The position numbers and the translations under genes were made by a program. The notes under the pieces were generated by a model. The model saw only the letters and a program-made list of their open reading frames with translations. It did no database searches and had not been told where the DNA came from. A stretch of 64,000 bases of DNA from Hyaloraphidium curvatum (lineage: Eukaryota > Monoblepharomycota > Hyaloraphidiomycetes > Hyaloraphidiales > Hyaloraphidiaceae). The DNA lies in contig JAIVFI010000002.1 in NCBI GenBank assembly GCA_025558095.1, forward strand, positions 744,001 to 808,000. The letters run 5' to 3'. Each line of letters opens with the position of its first letter. Within the stretch, counting starts at the first letter, position 1. Shown one piece after another: positions 47,506 to 58,927 of this stretch.

Positions 47506-48610
47506 TCAGAGGATGATCGCGACCACGATTATCGCGATGATGGCCAGGACGAGGAGCAAACAGCACATCTGAAGTAGGCCGATCGGTCACCGGTGCGGCA
47601 GTTCCCACCGGCAGACCACCTACCCGGTTGCGTGACATTTTCTGATACTTGCTCGCCGTGCGAAGCTCGTCCGTCGCATTCTCCATGTTCACCGCAACGC
47701 TGCTCACGTTGGCCTCGATGTTGTCCAGCATGTACTGCTGCTCGTTGACCATTGTCCCCAGGTCGCGGAAGATCTCGTTGACCTCCACGATCGACTTTTC
47801 AATCTCCTTGATGTCGCGCTCCCGCTCGGCAATCAGCGACTCGTTGTACTCTATCTCGTAATCTAGACCCTGAATCTGCAGCACACTGCCGACTCCAGGG
47901 TCAGGTCGGCAGGGCCCCGAGGACCGGGGGACCCACCGCTGCGTGTTTGAAATAAGGGGTTCGTCCTCGCCGCCGTGATCCTCGACCCTGCCATCCGGGA
48001 GTAAGCGAGGTCGATTGCGGGAACTGGGGTTCTCCCACGTGGAGCCACGCTGGCTCGCCCGGGCCTTCTCGACGTATGTTCGTGACTTGTCCGCCACCGA
48101 CTTCGACACGCTTTGATACCGCTTGAGCACATCTTCAAAATCCTTTTGGAGCTTCTGGTGGGTGATCTTCCTCTGCCGCTGGAGCTGCGTGTCACGCCGG
48201 CCGTGGCGTACAGCAACGGGCCGACGCCTACGGAATCGGTGCCCGAGGACGCCGCAACAGTCCCCAGATCCTTTAAATCGCCGCTCGTGGCCTTCACGAG
48301 ATCCCGCGTCTGCTCGGTGAGGTTGTGCCTGGGTGCGAGAGCATGATGGTCCACGAACGCTGCCGCGACGGGAGCACCCACAGCTTCTGCCGGACGTCGT
48401 CGGTCTCTCTCGGAGTCCCAACAAGACTGAGAAGCTTCTGAATGGACGCGACGTTGCTGCTGATTTGAAGGAGGGAGCGCGAGGCGCGTTCTGTGCTCGC
48501 GCGGAAGTCGGGCTCGGCACCCTCTGTGCGGCGAACGACACGGTTCAAGATTCTGCAGAAGACACAAGGACGGGCCAAATGATTCCACCTTGCGCCGTGG
48601 AAGAGGCCAT
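47506..48610 (-). CDS. Qa-SNARE of the PEP12/SYP2/syntaxin-7 endosomal class
   Basis: Exon 1 MASSTAQ splices over 65 nt to EGAEPDFRASTERASRSLLQ, then NVASIQKLLSLVGTPRETDD with VRQKL, matching the SYP2/PEP12 start of the Habc domain. Further exons give EQTRDLVKATSGDLKDLG and KITHQKLQKDFEDVLKRYQS. The SNARE motif is IAERERDIKEIEKSIVEVNE, IFRDLGTMVNEQQYMLDNIE and ANVSSVAVNMENATDEL. A last intron precedes a C-terminal TM anchor MCCLLLVLAIIAIIVVAIIL, with two cysteines that could be palmitoylated. It should act in fusion at late endosomes or the vacuole. The USE1 gene is upstream in tandem (104 bp), so two SNARE genes are neighbours. Confidence 0.9.
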
Positions 48611-48714
48611 GGCGGGGAGAAGGAAGATGGGAATGTCCGCGTGGCCACGCAATATCGGTAGTCACGCCTGGGCCGCCCCTTCATCCCCCCGCGGGCGTCT
48701 CCTTCGGAAGCCAA

Positions 48715-49849
48715 TCAAGTGATTCTTATAAACGTATAAGTCCCTGCAAAAACTATCGAGACAAAGATGATCACAAGCCACGAGTACAGCGTGGTCCAGC
48801 GTGTCGAAGAGTTGAGCGCCTTCAGCCTCGATCCCTCTTGCTGCGTCTTGCTCAGGTTTGCCGTCAGCAGCGTGTCGGCCTCCTCGATGACCTTGCAGCA
48901 CGCGTTCGTTACCGGGTCTGGTACAGTCCGCCCGGACATCCCACCTTCCGATCTCGCTCCATAAGCTGGCCAAAGTTGAGGGCATTCGTCTTCAGCGCTT
49001 GCGCCATGCTGACGAGATCGTTGGCGAGCGCATCTTGCGTTTGGCGGTGATGTGCAAGGATGGCTTCTCGGCTGGCTTCGGTGCCCGTCACCGATTGCCT
49101 GCAGCCCTAGTCAGCAAGCGTGCCGGCTGGACTGCGAACCTACCGACCGTTGGTCCCCCGAGGATTCGCCAAGCAACTCTAAGGCATGTCACTGGCATGG
49201 AGATGCGCTAAAGTCCTTCGCGACCAACCTCGCCTTGCCTCGGCGGCAGACAATCGCACGTTGCGAAGCGCAGGTTTCGGCTGGTCCCGGCGCTCTTTCC
49301 CGCCGTCCGCCGATGCAAGAGACTGTGCAGGATGCCCCAGACTCGCTAGCTTCCTCTTCCTATCAACGTCGTGGCGGCGCCGGACTTCAGGCGTTTCCGG
49401 GACCCAGATCTTGTCCGGCGAGTTCAGCGCGGGCCGCCGTAGCAAACGAGTCTCGGCGTACCGCTTTCCTCGATTCCAACACACTCTCGACTCTGCTCAT
49501 CTTCCACGGTGGTTAAGGAGGGAAGGGACCCAGCTGGCAGCGAAACCAACTTCCTCGACGTAGGTCTGAAGTAGAGGCGGTCTCGGTTCTCTGCACCGGC
49601 GGCAAATGAGGGGACACCCAGACGACCCAAGATTAGCCATACGTGTTCTCTAGCTCCTTTATGAGCTTTCGCACGTGGTCGAGAAACTGACGACGGTCCC
49701 CGTTGGCCAGCAATCGGGGGGAGACGAAGCCGCAGACAGACCGCCTGGTACTTTGCCAGCTCGAAACCATCAAGTGGAGTACGTTCCGAAGCTTCCAATG
49801 TCTCAAACCGGGAAAGGAGCCGCCTCAGGTCCACCTCTTCGGCGCGCAT
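48715..49849 (-). CDS. USE1: USE1-type ER Q-SNARE
   Basis: USE1 acts in Golgi-to-ER retrograde fusion with SEC20 and syntaxin-18. The start MRAEEVDLRRLLSRFETLEA, with FELAKYQAV, matches the family start (LVRLLSRCEAM...RLEKY). The middle (49650-49150) is poorly conserved and its exon structure is uncertain. Then EAILAHHRQTQDALANDLVS with MAQALKTNALNFGQLMERD forms the SNARE motif. After an intron come VIEEADTLLTANLSKTQQEG and SRLKALNSSTRWTTLYS. The C-terminal anchor is WLVIIFVSIVFAGTYTFIRI, like FISMILFIRI in human USE1. It is divergent from MED22, 65 bp between starts. Confidence 0.82.
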
Positions 49850-49914
49850 GGCTCCGTGCAGTTTGCGTGTCAGCGTGATCGCGATGCCACGCGCGCCGGC
49901 CCGATCGTGTCCGC

Positions 49915-50348
49915 ATGGACGAGTATAGAGAGTCGCGCAATGCCAGCCTGGACTCGATCCTGACGGAGCTGAGCGAAGGGCTCGCTCTCATCGTGCGGTC
50001 CGCGTCGGTCGAGTCGAAGGACCGGTACCGGCTGGCCTACGAGAAATACCAGGTGGACGCATGGAGCGCGACCATGGTAGGCCGTCTTTCGCGACCGGGA
50101 TGGTGCTCTGTTGCCGACCGCTAATCAAAGGCACCTTTCCCCAGGTCCGAAGCGTCCAGCAGATGCTGAGCATTGTCGCGGAGCTGAAGAGAGCCCTCCT
50201 TCTCAACGACTTTCCCTCCATGATCGAAAACACGCGGGACAGGCTCCGGACTCTGGAAGAGGTGAAGCGCAGCTTCAATCTACGCCGACTGCAGGAAGAG
50301 CTGGAGGAGGCAGTGTCGGAGATTGCTCTGGAGCTGAACCGGGCATGA
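49915..50348 (+). CDS. MED22: Mediator complex subunit 22 (SURF5)
   Basis: MED22 is a head-module subunit of Mediator. The start MDEYRESRNASLDSILTELS is followed by EGLALIVRSASVESKDRYRL and AYEKYQVDAWSATM. A short intron of about 70 nt joins VRSVQQMLSIVAELKRALLL with NDFPSMIENTRDRLRTLEE, corresponding to human LMKLVSDLKQFLILNDFPSV. The C-terminal helix LRRLQEELEEAVSEIALELN ends the protein, which lacks the Ser-rich tail of the human form. About 120 residues. It lies 5 kb from SURF6; in vertebrates both are in the surfeit cluster. Confidence 0.85.
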
Positions 50349-50441
50349 CGACGAGACTGTTGTTTGAACGCATGGGTTCACAGAGGCACATGGAATGCCT
50401 CTATTGATTTTGGCGGTGACTGCCCTTGCCTTCCTGCGGCA

Positions 50442-51351
50442 CTATGCGCGAGTGAGCGCCATTTGCAACGTCCGCTGCAGGGCAGCGACCAGGGCGAGGA
50501 CGACCCTCCAGATCTGTTTCCGCAGCAGGATGGATAGAAGGGCAACGGTCCCGGCGGAAGCCATCACGGCCACGCTAACAGGCGGGCCCTCCGATCGGCC
50601 AGTGTCCGGATCCTGTCCTCTCCGACTCGTTGCCGGCATCGGCACTTTCGCGGGCCGTGCGATCGCCCGCGTCCCCGACGCTGCAATGCCGGTGCTTCGA
50701 CCGCTCCGCTCATTTGCTGGTTGCTCCTGCGCCGCCTTGGCAGTGGCGGTAAGTTCCCGGCTCGGACTTGGGTCGGCGACGGGCTGATCTCCCTTCCCAG
50801 TGAGCTTCCGCAGCAGCTGGAAGGCAATGGGCATTAAATGCTCGTCCCAAGCGTTTCAATGGCTTCCACCATACCCGCTTCTTGTCCTGATCCACCAAGG
50901 CGACTTCGAGGAACCCGTCGACGTCCTGTCCCCGTTCCCCGGGAGCGAGGACGTACGCCTCGACAAGACACTCGTAGAGCCTGCTCTCTGGTTCGGCACG
51001 ATCGGCCACCCGGTCGAAAAAGGCGGGCGACTGCGCGGCCAGGTAGTTCTTGATGAGCCGCCGCCGGGTCGCGGGGGACAGTGCCGGCAGGAGAAACTGG
51101 ATTTCGTCGAATGCCAGCCCTTTCGGCTGCTGCACGACGCCGGAAAGCAGCTTGTCGACTTCCTCATGGTCCAGATTCGCCCGCGCCAGGGCTTGCCAGC
51201 GGAGCTTCCGCAGTTTCGACGCGAGCCGTTGGTCGACGGCGAGTTGCCCTCCCCGCTCCAGCTCCGCCGGCGATGTCAAATCAACAAGGTCCCTGAATCG
51301 TCCCATTACATACAGCCGTCGGGCCTTCGTAAACACGTTTCGGAGGTCCAT
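50442..51351 (-). CDS. Tail-anchored helical protein, not recognised (possible peroxin 26/APEM9-like)
   Basis: The start at 51351 gives MDLRNVFTKARRLYVMGRFR. Repeated helical pairs follow (LRWQALARANLDHEEVDKLL, RRRLIKNYLAAQSPAFF, YECLVEAYVLAPGERGQ) that look like a TPR- or alpha-solenoid-like cytosolic domain. A 58-nt intron (GTATGG...TTCCAG, phase 0) joins DQDKKR to LLRKLTGKGDQPV. A disordered linker leads to one hydrophobic segment (VSVAVMASAGTVALLSILL) near the C-terminus, followed by a basic amphipathic tail ending MALTRA. Architecture and size resemble PEX26 or plant APEM9, which recruit PEX1-PEX6 to peroxisomes. I see no decisive sequence motif, so this is a hypothesis. Confidence 0.55.
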
Positions 51352-51593
51352 CGTGTTGTCAACGAGTTTTGAAGGCAATCAACGCTCGTACGCGGCTGCG
51401 CTCGTCGGCTCTGTCATGCACCGATCAGCACACCCCAGAGCACGCAACTGAACAGTTACCCGTGCACCAGGCGCAAACAGGGGTGGAGCACCCGTGCGTT
51501 AGCAGTTGCGACGCTCGCAGCGCGTGCACGCGGCGGGAGGCGGCCAAACAACGGGATTTGTGACTTCCGGCTGTCTCTGGGAGCCCTGCCACG

Positions 51594-54500
51594 ATGCAGA
51601 CGGCAATCCAAAGGCTGGCTGCCCAGATGCAGCGGTCGAAAATTTTCGTATCGAGTGTCCCTCGGAAGGGCGAGAACTTCGAGTTAAAGTCGGAGCTGAA
51701 CAGCGAGTACAGAGACCGGCGGAAGGACGCTGTGAAGCGGGTCATTGCCAACATGACCGTTGGGAAGGACGTTTCGAGCCTGTTCGCGGACGTGGTCAAG
51801 AACATGCAGACGGACGACATCGAGCTGAAGAAGCTGGTCTATCTGTACCTGATCAACTACGCCAAGAGCCAGCCCGAGCTCGTCATCCTCGCAGTCAATA
51901 CGTTCGTCAAGGTCGGACGTTGCGGCACAGGGGCCTGCAACCTTCATTTGACATGACTTCAAACAGGACACGGACGATAACAACCCGCTGATACGGGCTC
52001 TGGCGATTCGGACCATGGGCTGCCTCCGGGTCGAAAAGATAATCGACTACCTCTGCGAACCGCTCCGGAAGGGCTTACGGGTCGGTCTGCTTTTCGCAAT
52101 GTGGTCTGGTTTCGCTCACAAGCGGCACCCATCGGTCAGGATGAGAACCCCTACGTCCGAAAGACCGCCGCCCTGTGCGTTGCCAAGTTGTATGATCTGA
52201 CGCCTCAGCTGGCCATCGACAATGGCTTTGTTGCCACGTTGCAGGACCTCCTCTCGGATCCGAACCCCATGGTGCGCTGATGCAGGCGGCCTTAACTTCA
52301 ACGCTGGGCTCACCCCTCACCAGGTCATCGCGAACGCTGTTGCGGCCCTCACCGAGATCAACGAGCTGACGCCAGACGCGGACGTGTTCATCGTGAACAC
52401 CGTTGTTCTCACAAAACTGCTGACGGCGCTCAACGACTGCACGGAGTATGTCGCGCCGCGTGATCGCCGTGCGCTGTCGCTGACTGCCCTCCAGATGGGG
52501 TCAGATCTGCATCCTCAACACCCTGGCCGAGTACGTCCCCGTGGACTCGAAGGAAGCCGAGAACGTCGTGGAAAAGGTCATGCCGCGCCTGCAGCATGCC
52601 AATGCCAGCGTTGTCCTGTCTGCCGTGCGGGTAAGTCGACTTGGCTGGTCCTCGGCCGCGATCTTGGCTAAGCTCCGGCGTAACAGGTCTTGATGGTCTA
52701 TTTCAAATACGTTCATTCCGACGAGGTCGTCAAGCAGATGTCGCGCAAGCTGACCCCGCCTCTCGGTGAGCAAGCATCTCCCGGTCTCCTTTATCGTCCC
52801 TAACTGCCTGGCAGTCACCCTCCTGTCGTCTGAGCCCGAAATGCAATACGTTGCCCTGCGCAACATTAACCTCATCCTCCAGCGGCGACCGGAGGTTCTG
52901 ACACAGGACATGCGGGTGTTCTTTTGCAAGTACAACGACCCGCAGTACGTCAAGCTCGAAAAGCTGGACATCATGGTCAAGCTCACGTCGGAGAAGAACG
53001 TGGAGCAGGTGCTCTCCGAGCTCAAGGAGTGGGTGCGGCGGCTGCTTAGCGTTTTCGCATGCTGAGCCTGGTCGCCTAGGTACGCCAACGAGGTTGACGT
53101 GGACTTTGTGCGGCGGTCGATCGCCGCCATCGGCCGGTGTGCCATCAAGATTCCGAGCGCGGCAGAGAGGGCCGTCGAGGTGCTCTTGGAGCTGATTCGC
53201 ACCAAAGTGAACTACGTGGTTCAGGAGTCGGTGGTCGCCCTCAAGGTTCTGCGGCCAACGTCGCGGGGTCGATTCGTCCTAAGTCATCTTTCGCAGGACA
53301 TCTTCCGAAAGTACCCTCACTCCTACGAGACCGTCATACCGGCGCTGTGCGAGAACATGGACGCGCTTGACGAGCCGCAGTCCAAGGCGGCAATGATCTG
53401 GATGATTGGGGAATACGCCGAGCTGGTCGAAAACGCGCAGGGCCTTCTCAACGGTTTCCTACACAATTTTAGGGAGGAGAGTCCCCAGGTAGATGGCTGC
53501 CGGGGATGACGCAGACATTCGCTGACTTGTCTTGCACCACAGGTTCAGCTTCAGCTTCTGACGGCGGTTGTGAAGCTCTTCCTCAAGAAACCCTCACAAA
53601 CCCAGGACACTGTGCAGTCCGTACTCCAGACTGCGTCGCAGGTCCTGGAGAACCCCGACCTGCGCGATCGGTCGTACATCTACTGGAGACTGCTGTCAAC
53701 GAACCCCCAGGCCGCCAAGGTGAGGACAGGTGCCCTCATCCCATTGTCTGCCTAAACAGCTGCCCTGCGGAAGGCGGTCGTCCTGTCGGAGAAACCGCCG
53801 ATTGAGAGCGAGTCGGCGCCGCTCGGTGACGGTCTCCTGGGCGACCTCATCGCCAGCATAGGCTCGGTGGCGTCGGTTTACCACAAGCCGCCGGCACTGA
53901 TGGGCGGTGGGACTGGCGGGTCGATCCGTGGTGTCGCAGGGTGCGTTTCTATTACCGCAGATTGGAGGCTTTCTCACCTTTGTGCTTTTCCTCACAGAGG
54001 GATGAGCCACGGTGGGGACGACCTGATGGGTTCCGCGTCGAAGGACGAGAATCTTTTGGACCTGGACGGGGACGAGCCGCTATCGTCAATGTCCCAGGGC
54101 CCGGCACCACCGAGCCCAGGTAAACCGCAGAAGGCGGGCATCGACGATCTTCTCGACATTCTTGGCGATGGAGGCAGCAGCGCGTACGGCAGCAGCTCAG
54201 GGCCTGCAGCCTTTGCAGCCTCGCCTCCTCAGCCATCCCGAGCGTTGCTACTGGCGGCGGGTAGGTTTTGCGCGACTGGCGACTGCTTGCGGGTCTGAAG
54301 CCCGTCGACCCAGCAATTGGGAAGGGGCTCGAGATTTCCGGCCTTTTGCGACCCAGCCCCCTTGCCTTCGAGTTGACTTTCTCGAACCGCGGGCCTGTTC
54401 CGTTGTCTGATTTTGCCATCCAGTTCAACAAGAACACGTGGGTCTCTGGCGACTGCTCATTTTAGCTCTCGCCGACGTCGCTGTTTTGCAGATACGGACT

Positions 54501-54678
54501 GACGCCCGCGGCGCCGCTGCGGGTTGCGTCCCCACTTGCCCCGGGTCAATCCTACACGGCGACCCTGCCCATGGCCCGGACAGGGCCGGTGCAGCAGATG
54601 AATCCCCCGAACTTGCTGCAGATCGCGGTGAAGGACAATGCTGGCGTGTTTTATTTCGATTATCAGGTGCCGTTCTAG
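51594..54678 (+). CDS. Beta-adaptin large chain of AP-1/AP-2, ear platform missing
   Basis: This is the beta subunit of the clathrin adaptor. The start [18 protein letters not shown] precedes [78 protein letters not shown] and [17 protein letters not shown]. Later [58 protein letters not shown] and [12 protein letters not shown]. Then [20 protein letters not shown] and [19 protein letters not shown]. The hinge has a clathrin box LLDLD (about 54051) and DDLLDIL. The ear sandwich has [19 protein letters not shown] and [15 protein letters not shown], then stops at DYQVPF. The second ear subdomain (platform) is absent, and only 93 bp remain before the next start codon. More than ten introns. Confidence 0.93.
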
Positions 54679-54771
54679 CTGTAGAGCGTGATCTGGTGAT
54701 AAGGGAACGGGCGGGGTGAGGACACGGGCACCTCCCCTTTCATCCTCGAATTTCCACCGCGCGCCGCAGCC

Positions 54772-57329
54772 ATGCTGACTGCGCAGCCGGCCGCACGGCG
54801 ACCGGAGCAAAATGCGGGCTCGTCCGTGGAGGAGGACAAGATCCGGCGGAGGAGGTCCATGGCCGACGAGCGGAAACGCCGGAGGTGGCTGCCGCGGGCG
54901 TTCGCCGACCCCCCACCCTAACCGACGGCCGCGGACCCGGCCGCAAATGAAGGTCGACACTACCTGGACGCCTGCCAATGGACGAGGACGGCGAGGGTGG
55001 CGGCGCAAGCGGCCAGCCGAAGACTCCGGGCTCCATCTCAAAGCTCCTGTCCCCCGAGGTGACCACGACGCGGACGAGTCGCACGCTGCAGCTGAGCTGG
55101 CAAACCCCAGGAAATGGGCCGGAAGTTCGAAGAGTGGATGAAGATTGCCGCGGACAACGTATGTCGCCGGAGCTTCGCCGGCCGGCGCATTCTCAAGTGC
55201 CCCGCTGCCCAGAAAATCAACGCGGCCAACAGCTGGAACCTCGCCCTGATCGACTACTTTTACGACATGAACATTTTGCGGGAGGGCGATTCAATCAACT
55301 TCCAGAAGGCGTCGTGCACGCTGGACGGTTGCGTCAAGATCTACACCTCGCGCGTTGACTCGGTCGCCACGGAAACCGGCAAGCTCCTCAGCGGGCTCGC
55401 GGACAGCGCAGCCGACGACGGCAACCGGGACGGGGACGGGGAGGGGGACGGCGAGGAGGCGGCCGCGCCAAAGAAGAAGGTTCGGCATGTTTGCGCACCG
55501 TGGGAATGCTCGAGCTGAAGTCCATCTCGCAGATATCTCGCACGGTCAAGACTCTGCTGGAAGATTTCACGTCCCTCAACACCAAAAAGTTCGACCTTGA
55601 CTTCACAGTGGATCCGCTCTTCAAGAAGACGTGCGCCGACTTTGACGAAGGGGGTGCCCGCGGCCTCTTGCTCAACCACTTGTCGATATCCAACCACGGG
55701 ATGATCATTTTTGATGCCGGTGACGCCGTGGCGAACCACGAAGATGACGACGAGGAGTTGGAGGCCGCCGACGAAGAGAATATCGATCTCGGGAAGCTGC
55801 TCGGTAATTGCGCCTTTGCAAATATTACCGCCTGCCTAATTACGATTACTGTGTTGCGTAGACAAGTTTCCGATGGGAGGGCGTGACCTTGTCTCCCGCC
55901 GCATTTGCCCTTCCCTGGAATCCTTCAGCTTCGAGAGCGGGACATACGACCCCATCTTCCAAGCCGCTTCCAACGCCTTCGACCCCGCAGCGGACCATGC
56001 CCTCGACGACGTGATGGATCTTGATCCGGGGTTGTTGGAGGACGACATGGACATGGTGTCGGACGGCCCCGAAGACTATGACGGCGGCGCACCCGATGAT
56101 TACGGGCACCGTGAAGAAGCGCTTCTTCCCGTTGGAGGCGCGGAAGCTGCATGGACCGACGCTCTGGAAGCCCCCTTTTTCGACGAAAAAGCACTCCGAA
56201 ATTGGGCCGGACCGGAGCACTGGAGGCTGCGCCCGCTGAAAGGCACGTTCAGATCTCATGGATCCTTTGCGACTGTTGACGCAGCACCGTGACCAGCACC
56301 CCCACGGCCCGCGGACCACGAGTCGAAGAGACGAGAGAAGAAGGAATTCCTGATCAACTTTCTGGAAGATGCACCCGCGGACGTCGCGGTGCTCTTTGCC
56401 CCGGCGTCGTCCATTCCCACACTTCCGCGAGAAGCAGGGAAGAAGCCACAGGACCGGCATTTGCTACCCGAAGATCTGCACTTTTCGGCTTCGGACTTGT
56501 TCACCCTTTTCGTGAGACCACACGTCAAGGTGATGGAGCATGAGAGTTCCCGTGTGCGCTGCTCATGCCGTCCGGGGCTTTCTGAAGGTCAACGTCTCTG
56601 GAAGGGCGCAGCCGGGCAACGCAGGCCGCAGGCTAGGTAAGGCTTCCCGGGAGCATCCTTTCTCGAAGGCTAACATACTGCAGCCGTATTCGCCGGGGGC
56701 ACACCAGCCGGTGAGCAAGGCTCGGTTGAGGATACCAGTGAGATCACTGCTCCGTCCTGTGGTCCCTGGCTGTTGGATAACTTTCCTTGGCCAACCAGCT
56801 TTCGTCGGTGCAGCGGACTCGTCCTCGTATTTCTACAACGATGCGGACGACGAGGAGTTTGGTTTGGACGGCGACGACGGGGATGCACCTGACCAGGGGA
56901 TGCCGTTCGACGTCGGCGGTGGCGAGGGTCAGGGCGAACAGGGAGAAGCCGGAGACAACTACGGAGACGACCTGGTTGCAAAGCCAAAGCTGACCAGCCG
57001 GATACAAATCAGCTACGCCAAGACGGCCAAACGCGTGGACGTCAAGAAGCTGAAAGACAACATATGGGCATCGTTGGCGCAGCAGCCTGAGGAGCAAAAT
57101 GTGCGAGGGATGCGGCTGCTCGCGGCGCTCGCCACTAACAGAATCGCTTCCTCAGCACGAGCTCACGCTTTCTTCCACGATGGAGGCCCTCCGTCCGATG
57201 TACCCGGATCGGAAGCTCAAGGACATTTCGGTGGCATTCTGCTTCATATGCATCCTGCACTTGGCAAACGAAAAGGACTTGCGCATCTCCGACGATGGAA
57301 CTCTATCAGATCTAAGAATCGCCATGTGA
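54772..57329 (+). CDS. NCAPH: Condensin complex kleisin CAP-H/Barren/Brn1
   Basis: This kleisin closes the SMC2-SMC4 ring of condensin I. The start MLTAQPAARRPEQNAGSSVE leads to RRRRSMADERKRRR. After introns come KFEEWMKIAADN, KINAANSWNLALIDYFYDMN with FQKASCTLDGCVKIYTSRVD, the N-terminal kleisin block. An Asp/Gly-rich insertion follows (about 55410-55470), then DPLFKKTCADFDEGGARGLL with LNHLSISNHG. Later PSLESFSFESGTYDPIF, EALRNWAGPEHWRL-like EKALRNWAGPEHWRLRPL, KEFLINFLEDAPADVAVLF and LPEDLHFSASDLFTLFVRPH. Near the end: RVDVKKLKDNIWASLAQQ (winged helix) and DISVAFCFICILHLANEKDL with LSDLRIAM. Its stop is 11 bp from the stop of the convergent HIS4 gene. Confidence 0.92.
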
Positions 57330-57340
57330 CCGCTTTCCTG

Positions 57341-58820
57341 CTAGTTTGCGTCCGCGTTTTGGGCGGCCGACCATTTGGGCTTTGCATTGCCGGGTCGCCG
57401 ACTGATCTTGCGCGCGCGCAAGTCGAGGTGCCTCTCGATGTCTGTAAGGCCGACGCCGGCCTTGACGCACTTGGTCAAAGCGAAGTAGATGAGATCGGCC
57501 GCCTCCCATGCGACCTCGTCCTGGTCCTTTGCTTCGCAGAGCTCCTCGGCTTCCTCCATAATTTTGGAGTTGAGCAACGCATCGTCCTCAAAGAGTCGGC
57601 GGGTGTACGATCCGGATGGGGCAGACGCTTTGCGCGACTGAAGAACGGCCGCGAGGGCGGTCAGACCCTTGTCCGGCCCGAAGCAAGTCCGGGTGTTCAG
57701 GTGGCAGTACCCTACGCGAGAATGGCGTCAACTAGTGCCGGTAGGAGGCGCCGATCCGCCTACCAGGATCGTTCTGATGAACGGTGAATCGCAGCGCGTC
57801 CTTGTCACAATCCACCTCCACACGCAAAAGAACTTGGGTCGCGCCCGAAGTGAGTCCTTTGTACCAAAGGCCGCGTGAACGAGAGTGATAGACCCCCTGC
57901 CGGGTTCTGATTGCCTCACGAATGCTCTCATGCGATGAATAAGCCAATCCGAGGGCCACACCCTGTTCATCCACGACGACCGTGGCAAAGAGGCCGTCGG
58001 AACGGTCCGTAACGAGGCAAGCGACGAACGCGTCGGTGAGGTTCACCGCCTTGGCTCCGCCCGCAGCGCCCGCGTCGGCGACACCGCCCTTCACGTTCCT
58101 AAACTCTATACCAGTGCTCTCTGCGATCAGAGCGACGTCCATTTTCTCCAGCTTGACGACGACCGAGGTGGAAATCCTCGTCTTGGGCAAACTCATGGCG
58201 AGGCGGCGGGGGCGCCCAGATTGGGCCAAGACGCCGAGCTGGCGTATCGCCGACGTCGCCAGGTCCCGCACAAAAGACGCCTTCGGAGACGGCTCATCAA
58301 GCCCGCTGTCCACGACCGACACCTCTCCGAGGACAGTGACGATGTACCAACCAACCGCGGAGTTGAGTCCTTTCATCGTTTCGACCGTGTCGTTGCTGTT
58401 CAGATCAGGCACCGTCAACGCGGCCCCAACGCGATCTGCCGGTATTCCGGACACAATGGCCTTGAAATCGGCCGTTCCAGTGCCATCGAGGGCCAAGACG
58501 ACCGCCAAAGCGCCCCTGTCGAGGATTGACGTGACCGAGCCCCGGATGCGCTCGACGGAGCCCTCCGCCCGCACGTCATCCGTCAGCTGAAAGACAACGT
58601 TCTGGATCCCGTCCCTCGGTATAATCTCAAAGACATTCATGGCATCGTCTGCAGCCGCAGACACGATGATGGGCCCGAGGATGAGTGCGGTCTGGATGTC
58701 CTGCTGAAGAGACACCAGGCCCGCTTTCGACCCGGGCCCCGACGTGGGAGGATCATCGCCTTCCACCGACGCGAACGTCTCGAGCGCGAGGCCCTGAAAG
58801 TCAAAGCGCGGGAGGAGCAT
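57341..58820 (-). CDS. HIS4-type phosphoribosyl-AMP cyclohydrolase / phosphoribosyl-ATP pyrophosphatase, without histidinol dehydrogenase
   Basis: This enzyme carries out steps 2 and 3 of histidine biosynthesis. The start MLLPRFDFQGLALETFASVE opens an N-terminal domain of about 280 residues like that of fungal HIS4 (SVTSILDRGALAVVLALDG; GWYIVTVLGEVSVVDSG). PRA-CH follows: VTDRSDGLFATVVVDEQGVA with LGLAYSSHESIREAI, GVYHSRSRGLWYKGLTSGAT and DCDKDALRFTVHQNDPG. Over a short GTAGGC...CGTAG intron comes YCHLNTRTCFGPDKGL with the metal-binding cysteines. PRA-PH has SYTRRLFEDDALLNSKIMEE with AEELCEA and VAWEAADLIYFAL. It ends AKPKWSAAQNADAN at the point where yeast HIS4 continues into histidinol dehydrogenase. 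It is divergent from PI4KA with 107 bp between starts. Confidence 0.9.
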
Positions 58821-58927
58821 GGCGAGAAAGCGTTTCTGTTCGACGACCCGATCGTTATTCACTGTGGCAGCCGCGATCGACGCCGCCGCGCCCAAATCCG
58901 CGACTCGGGCTTGCTGCTCGCGCCCGG

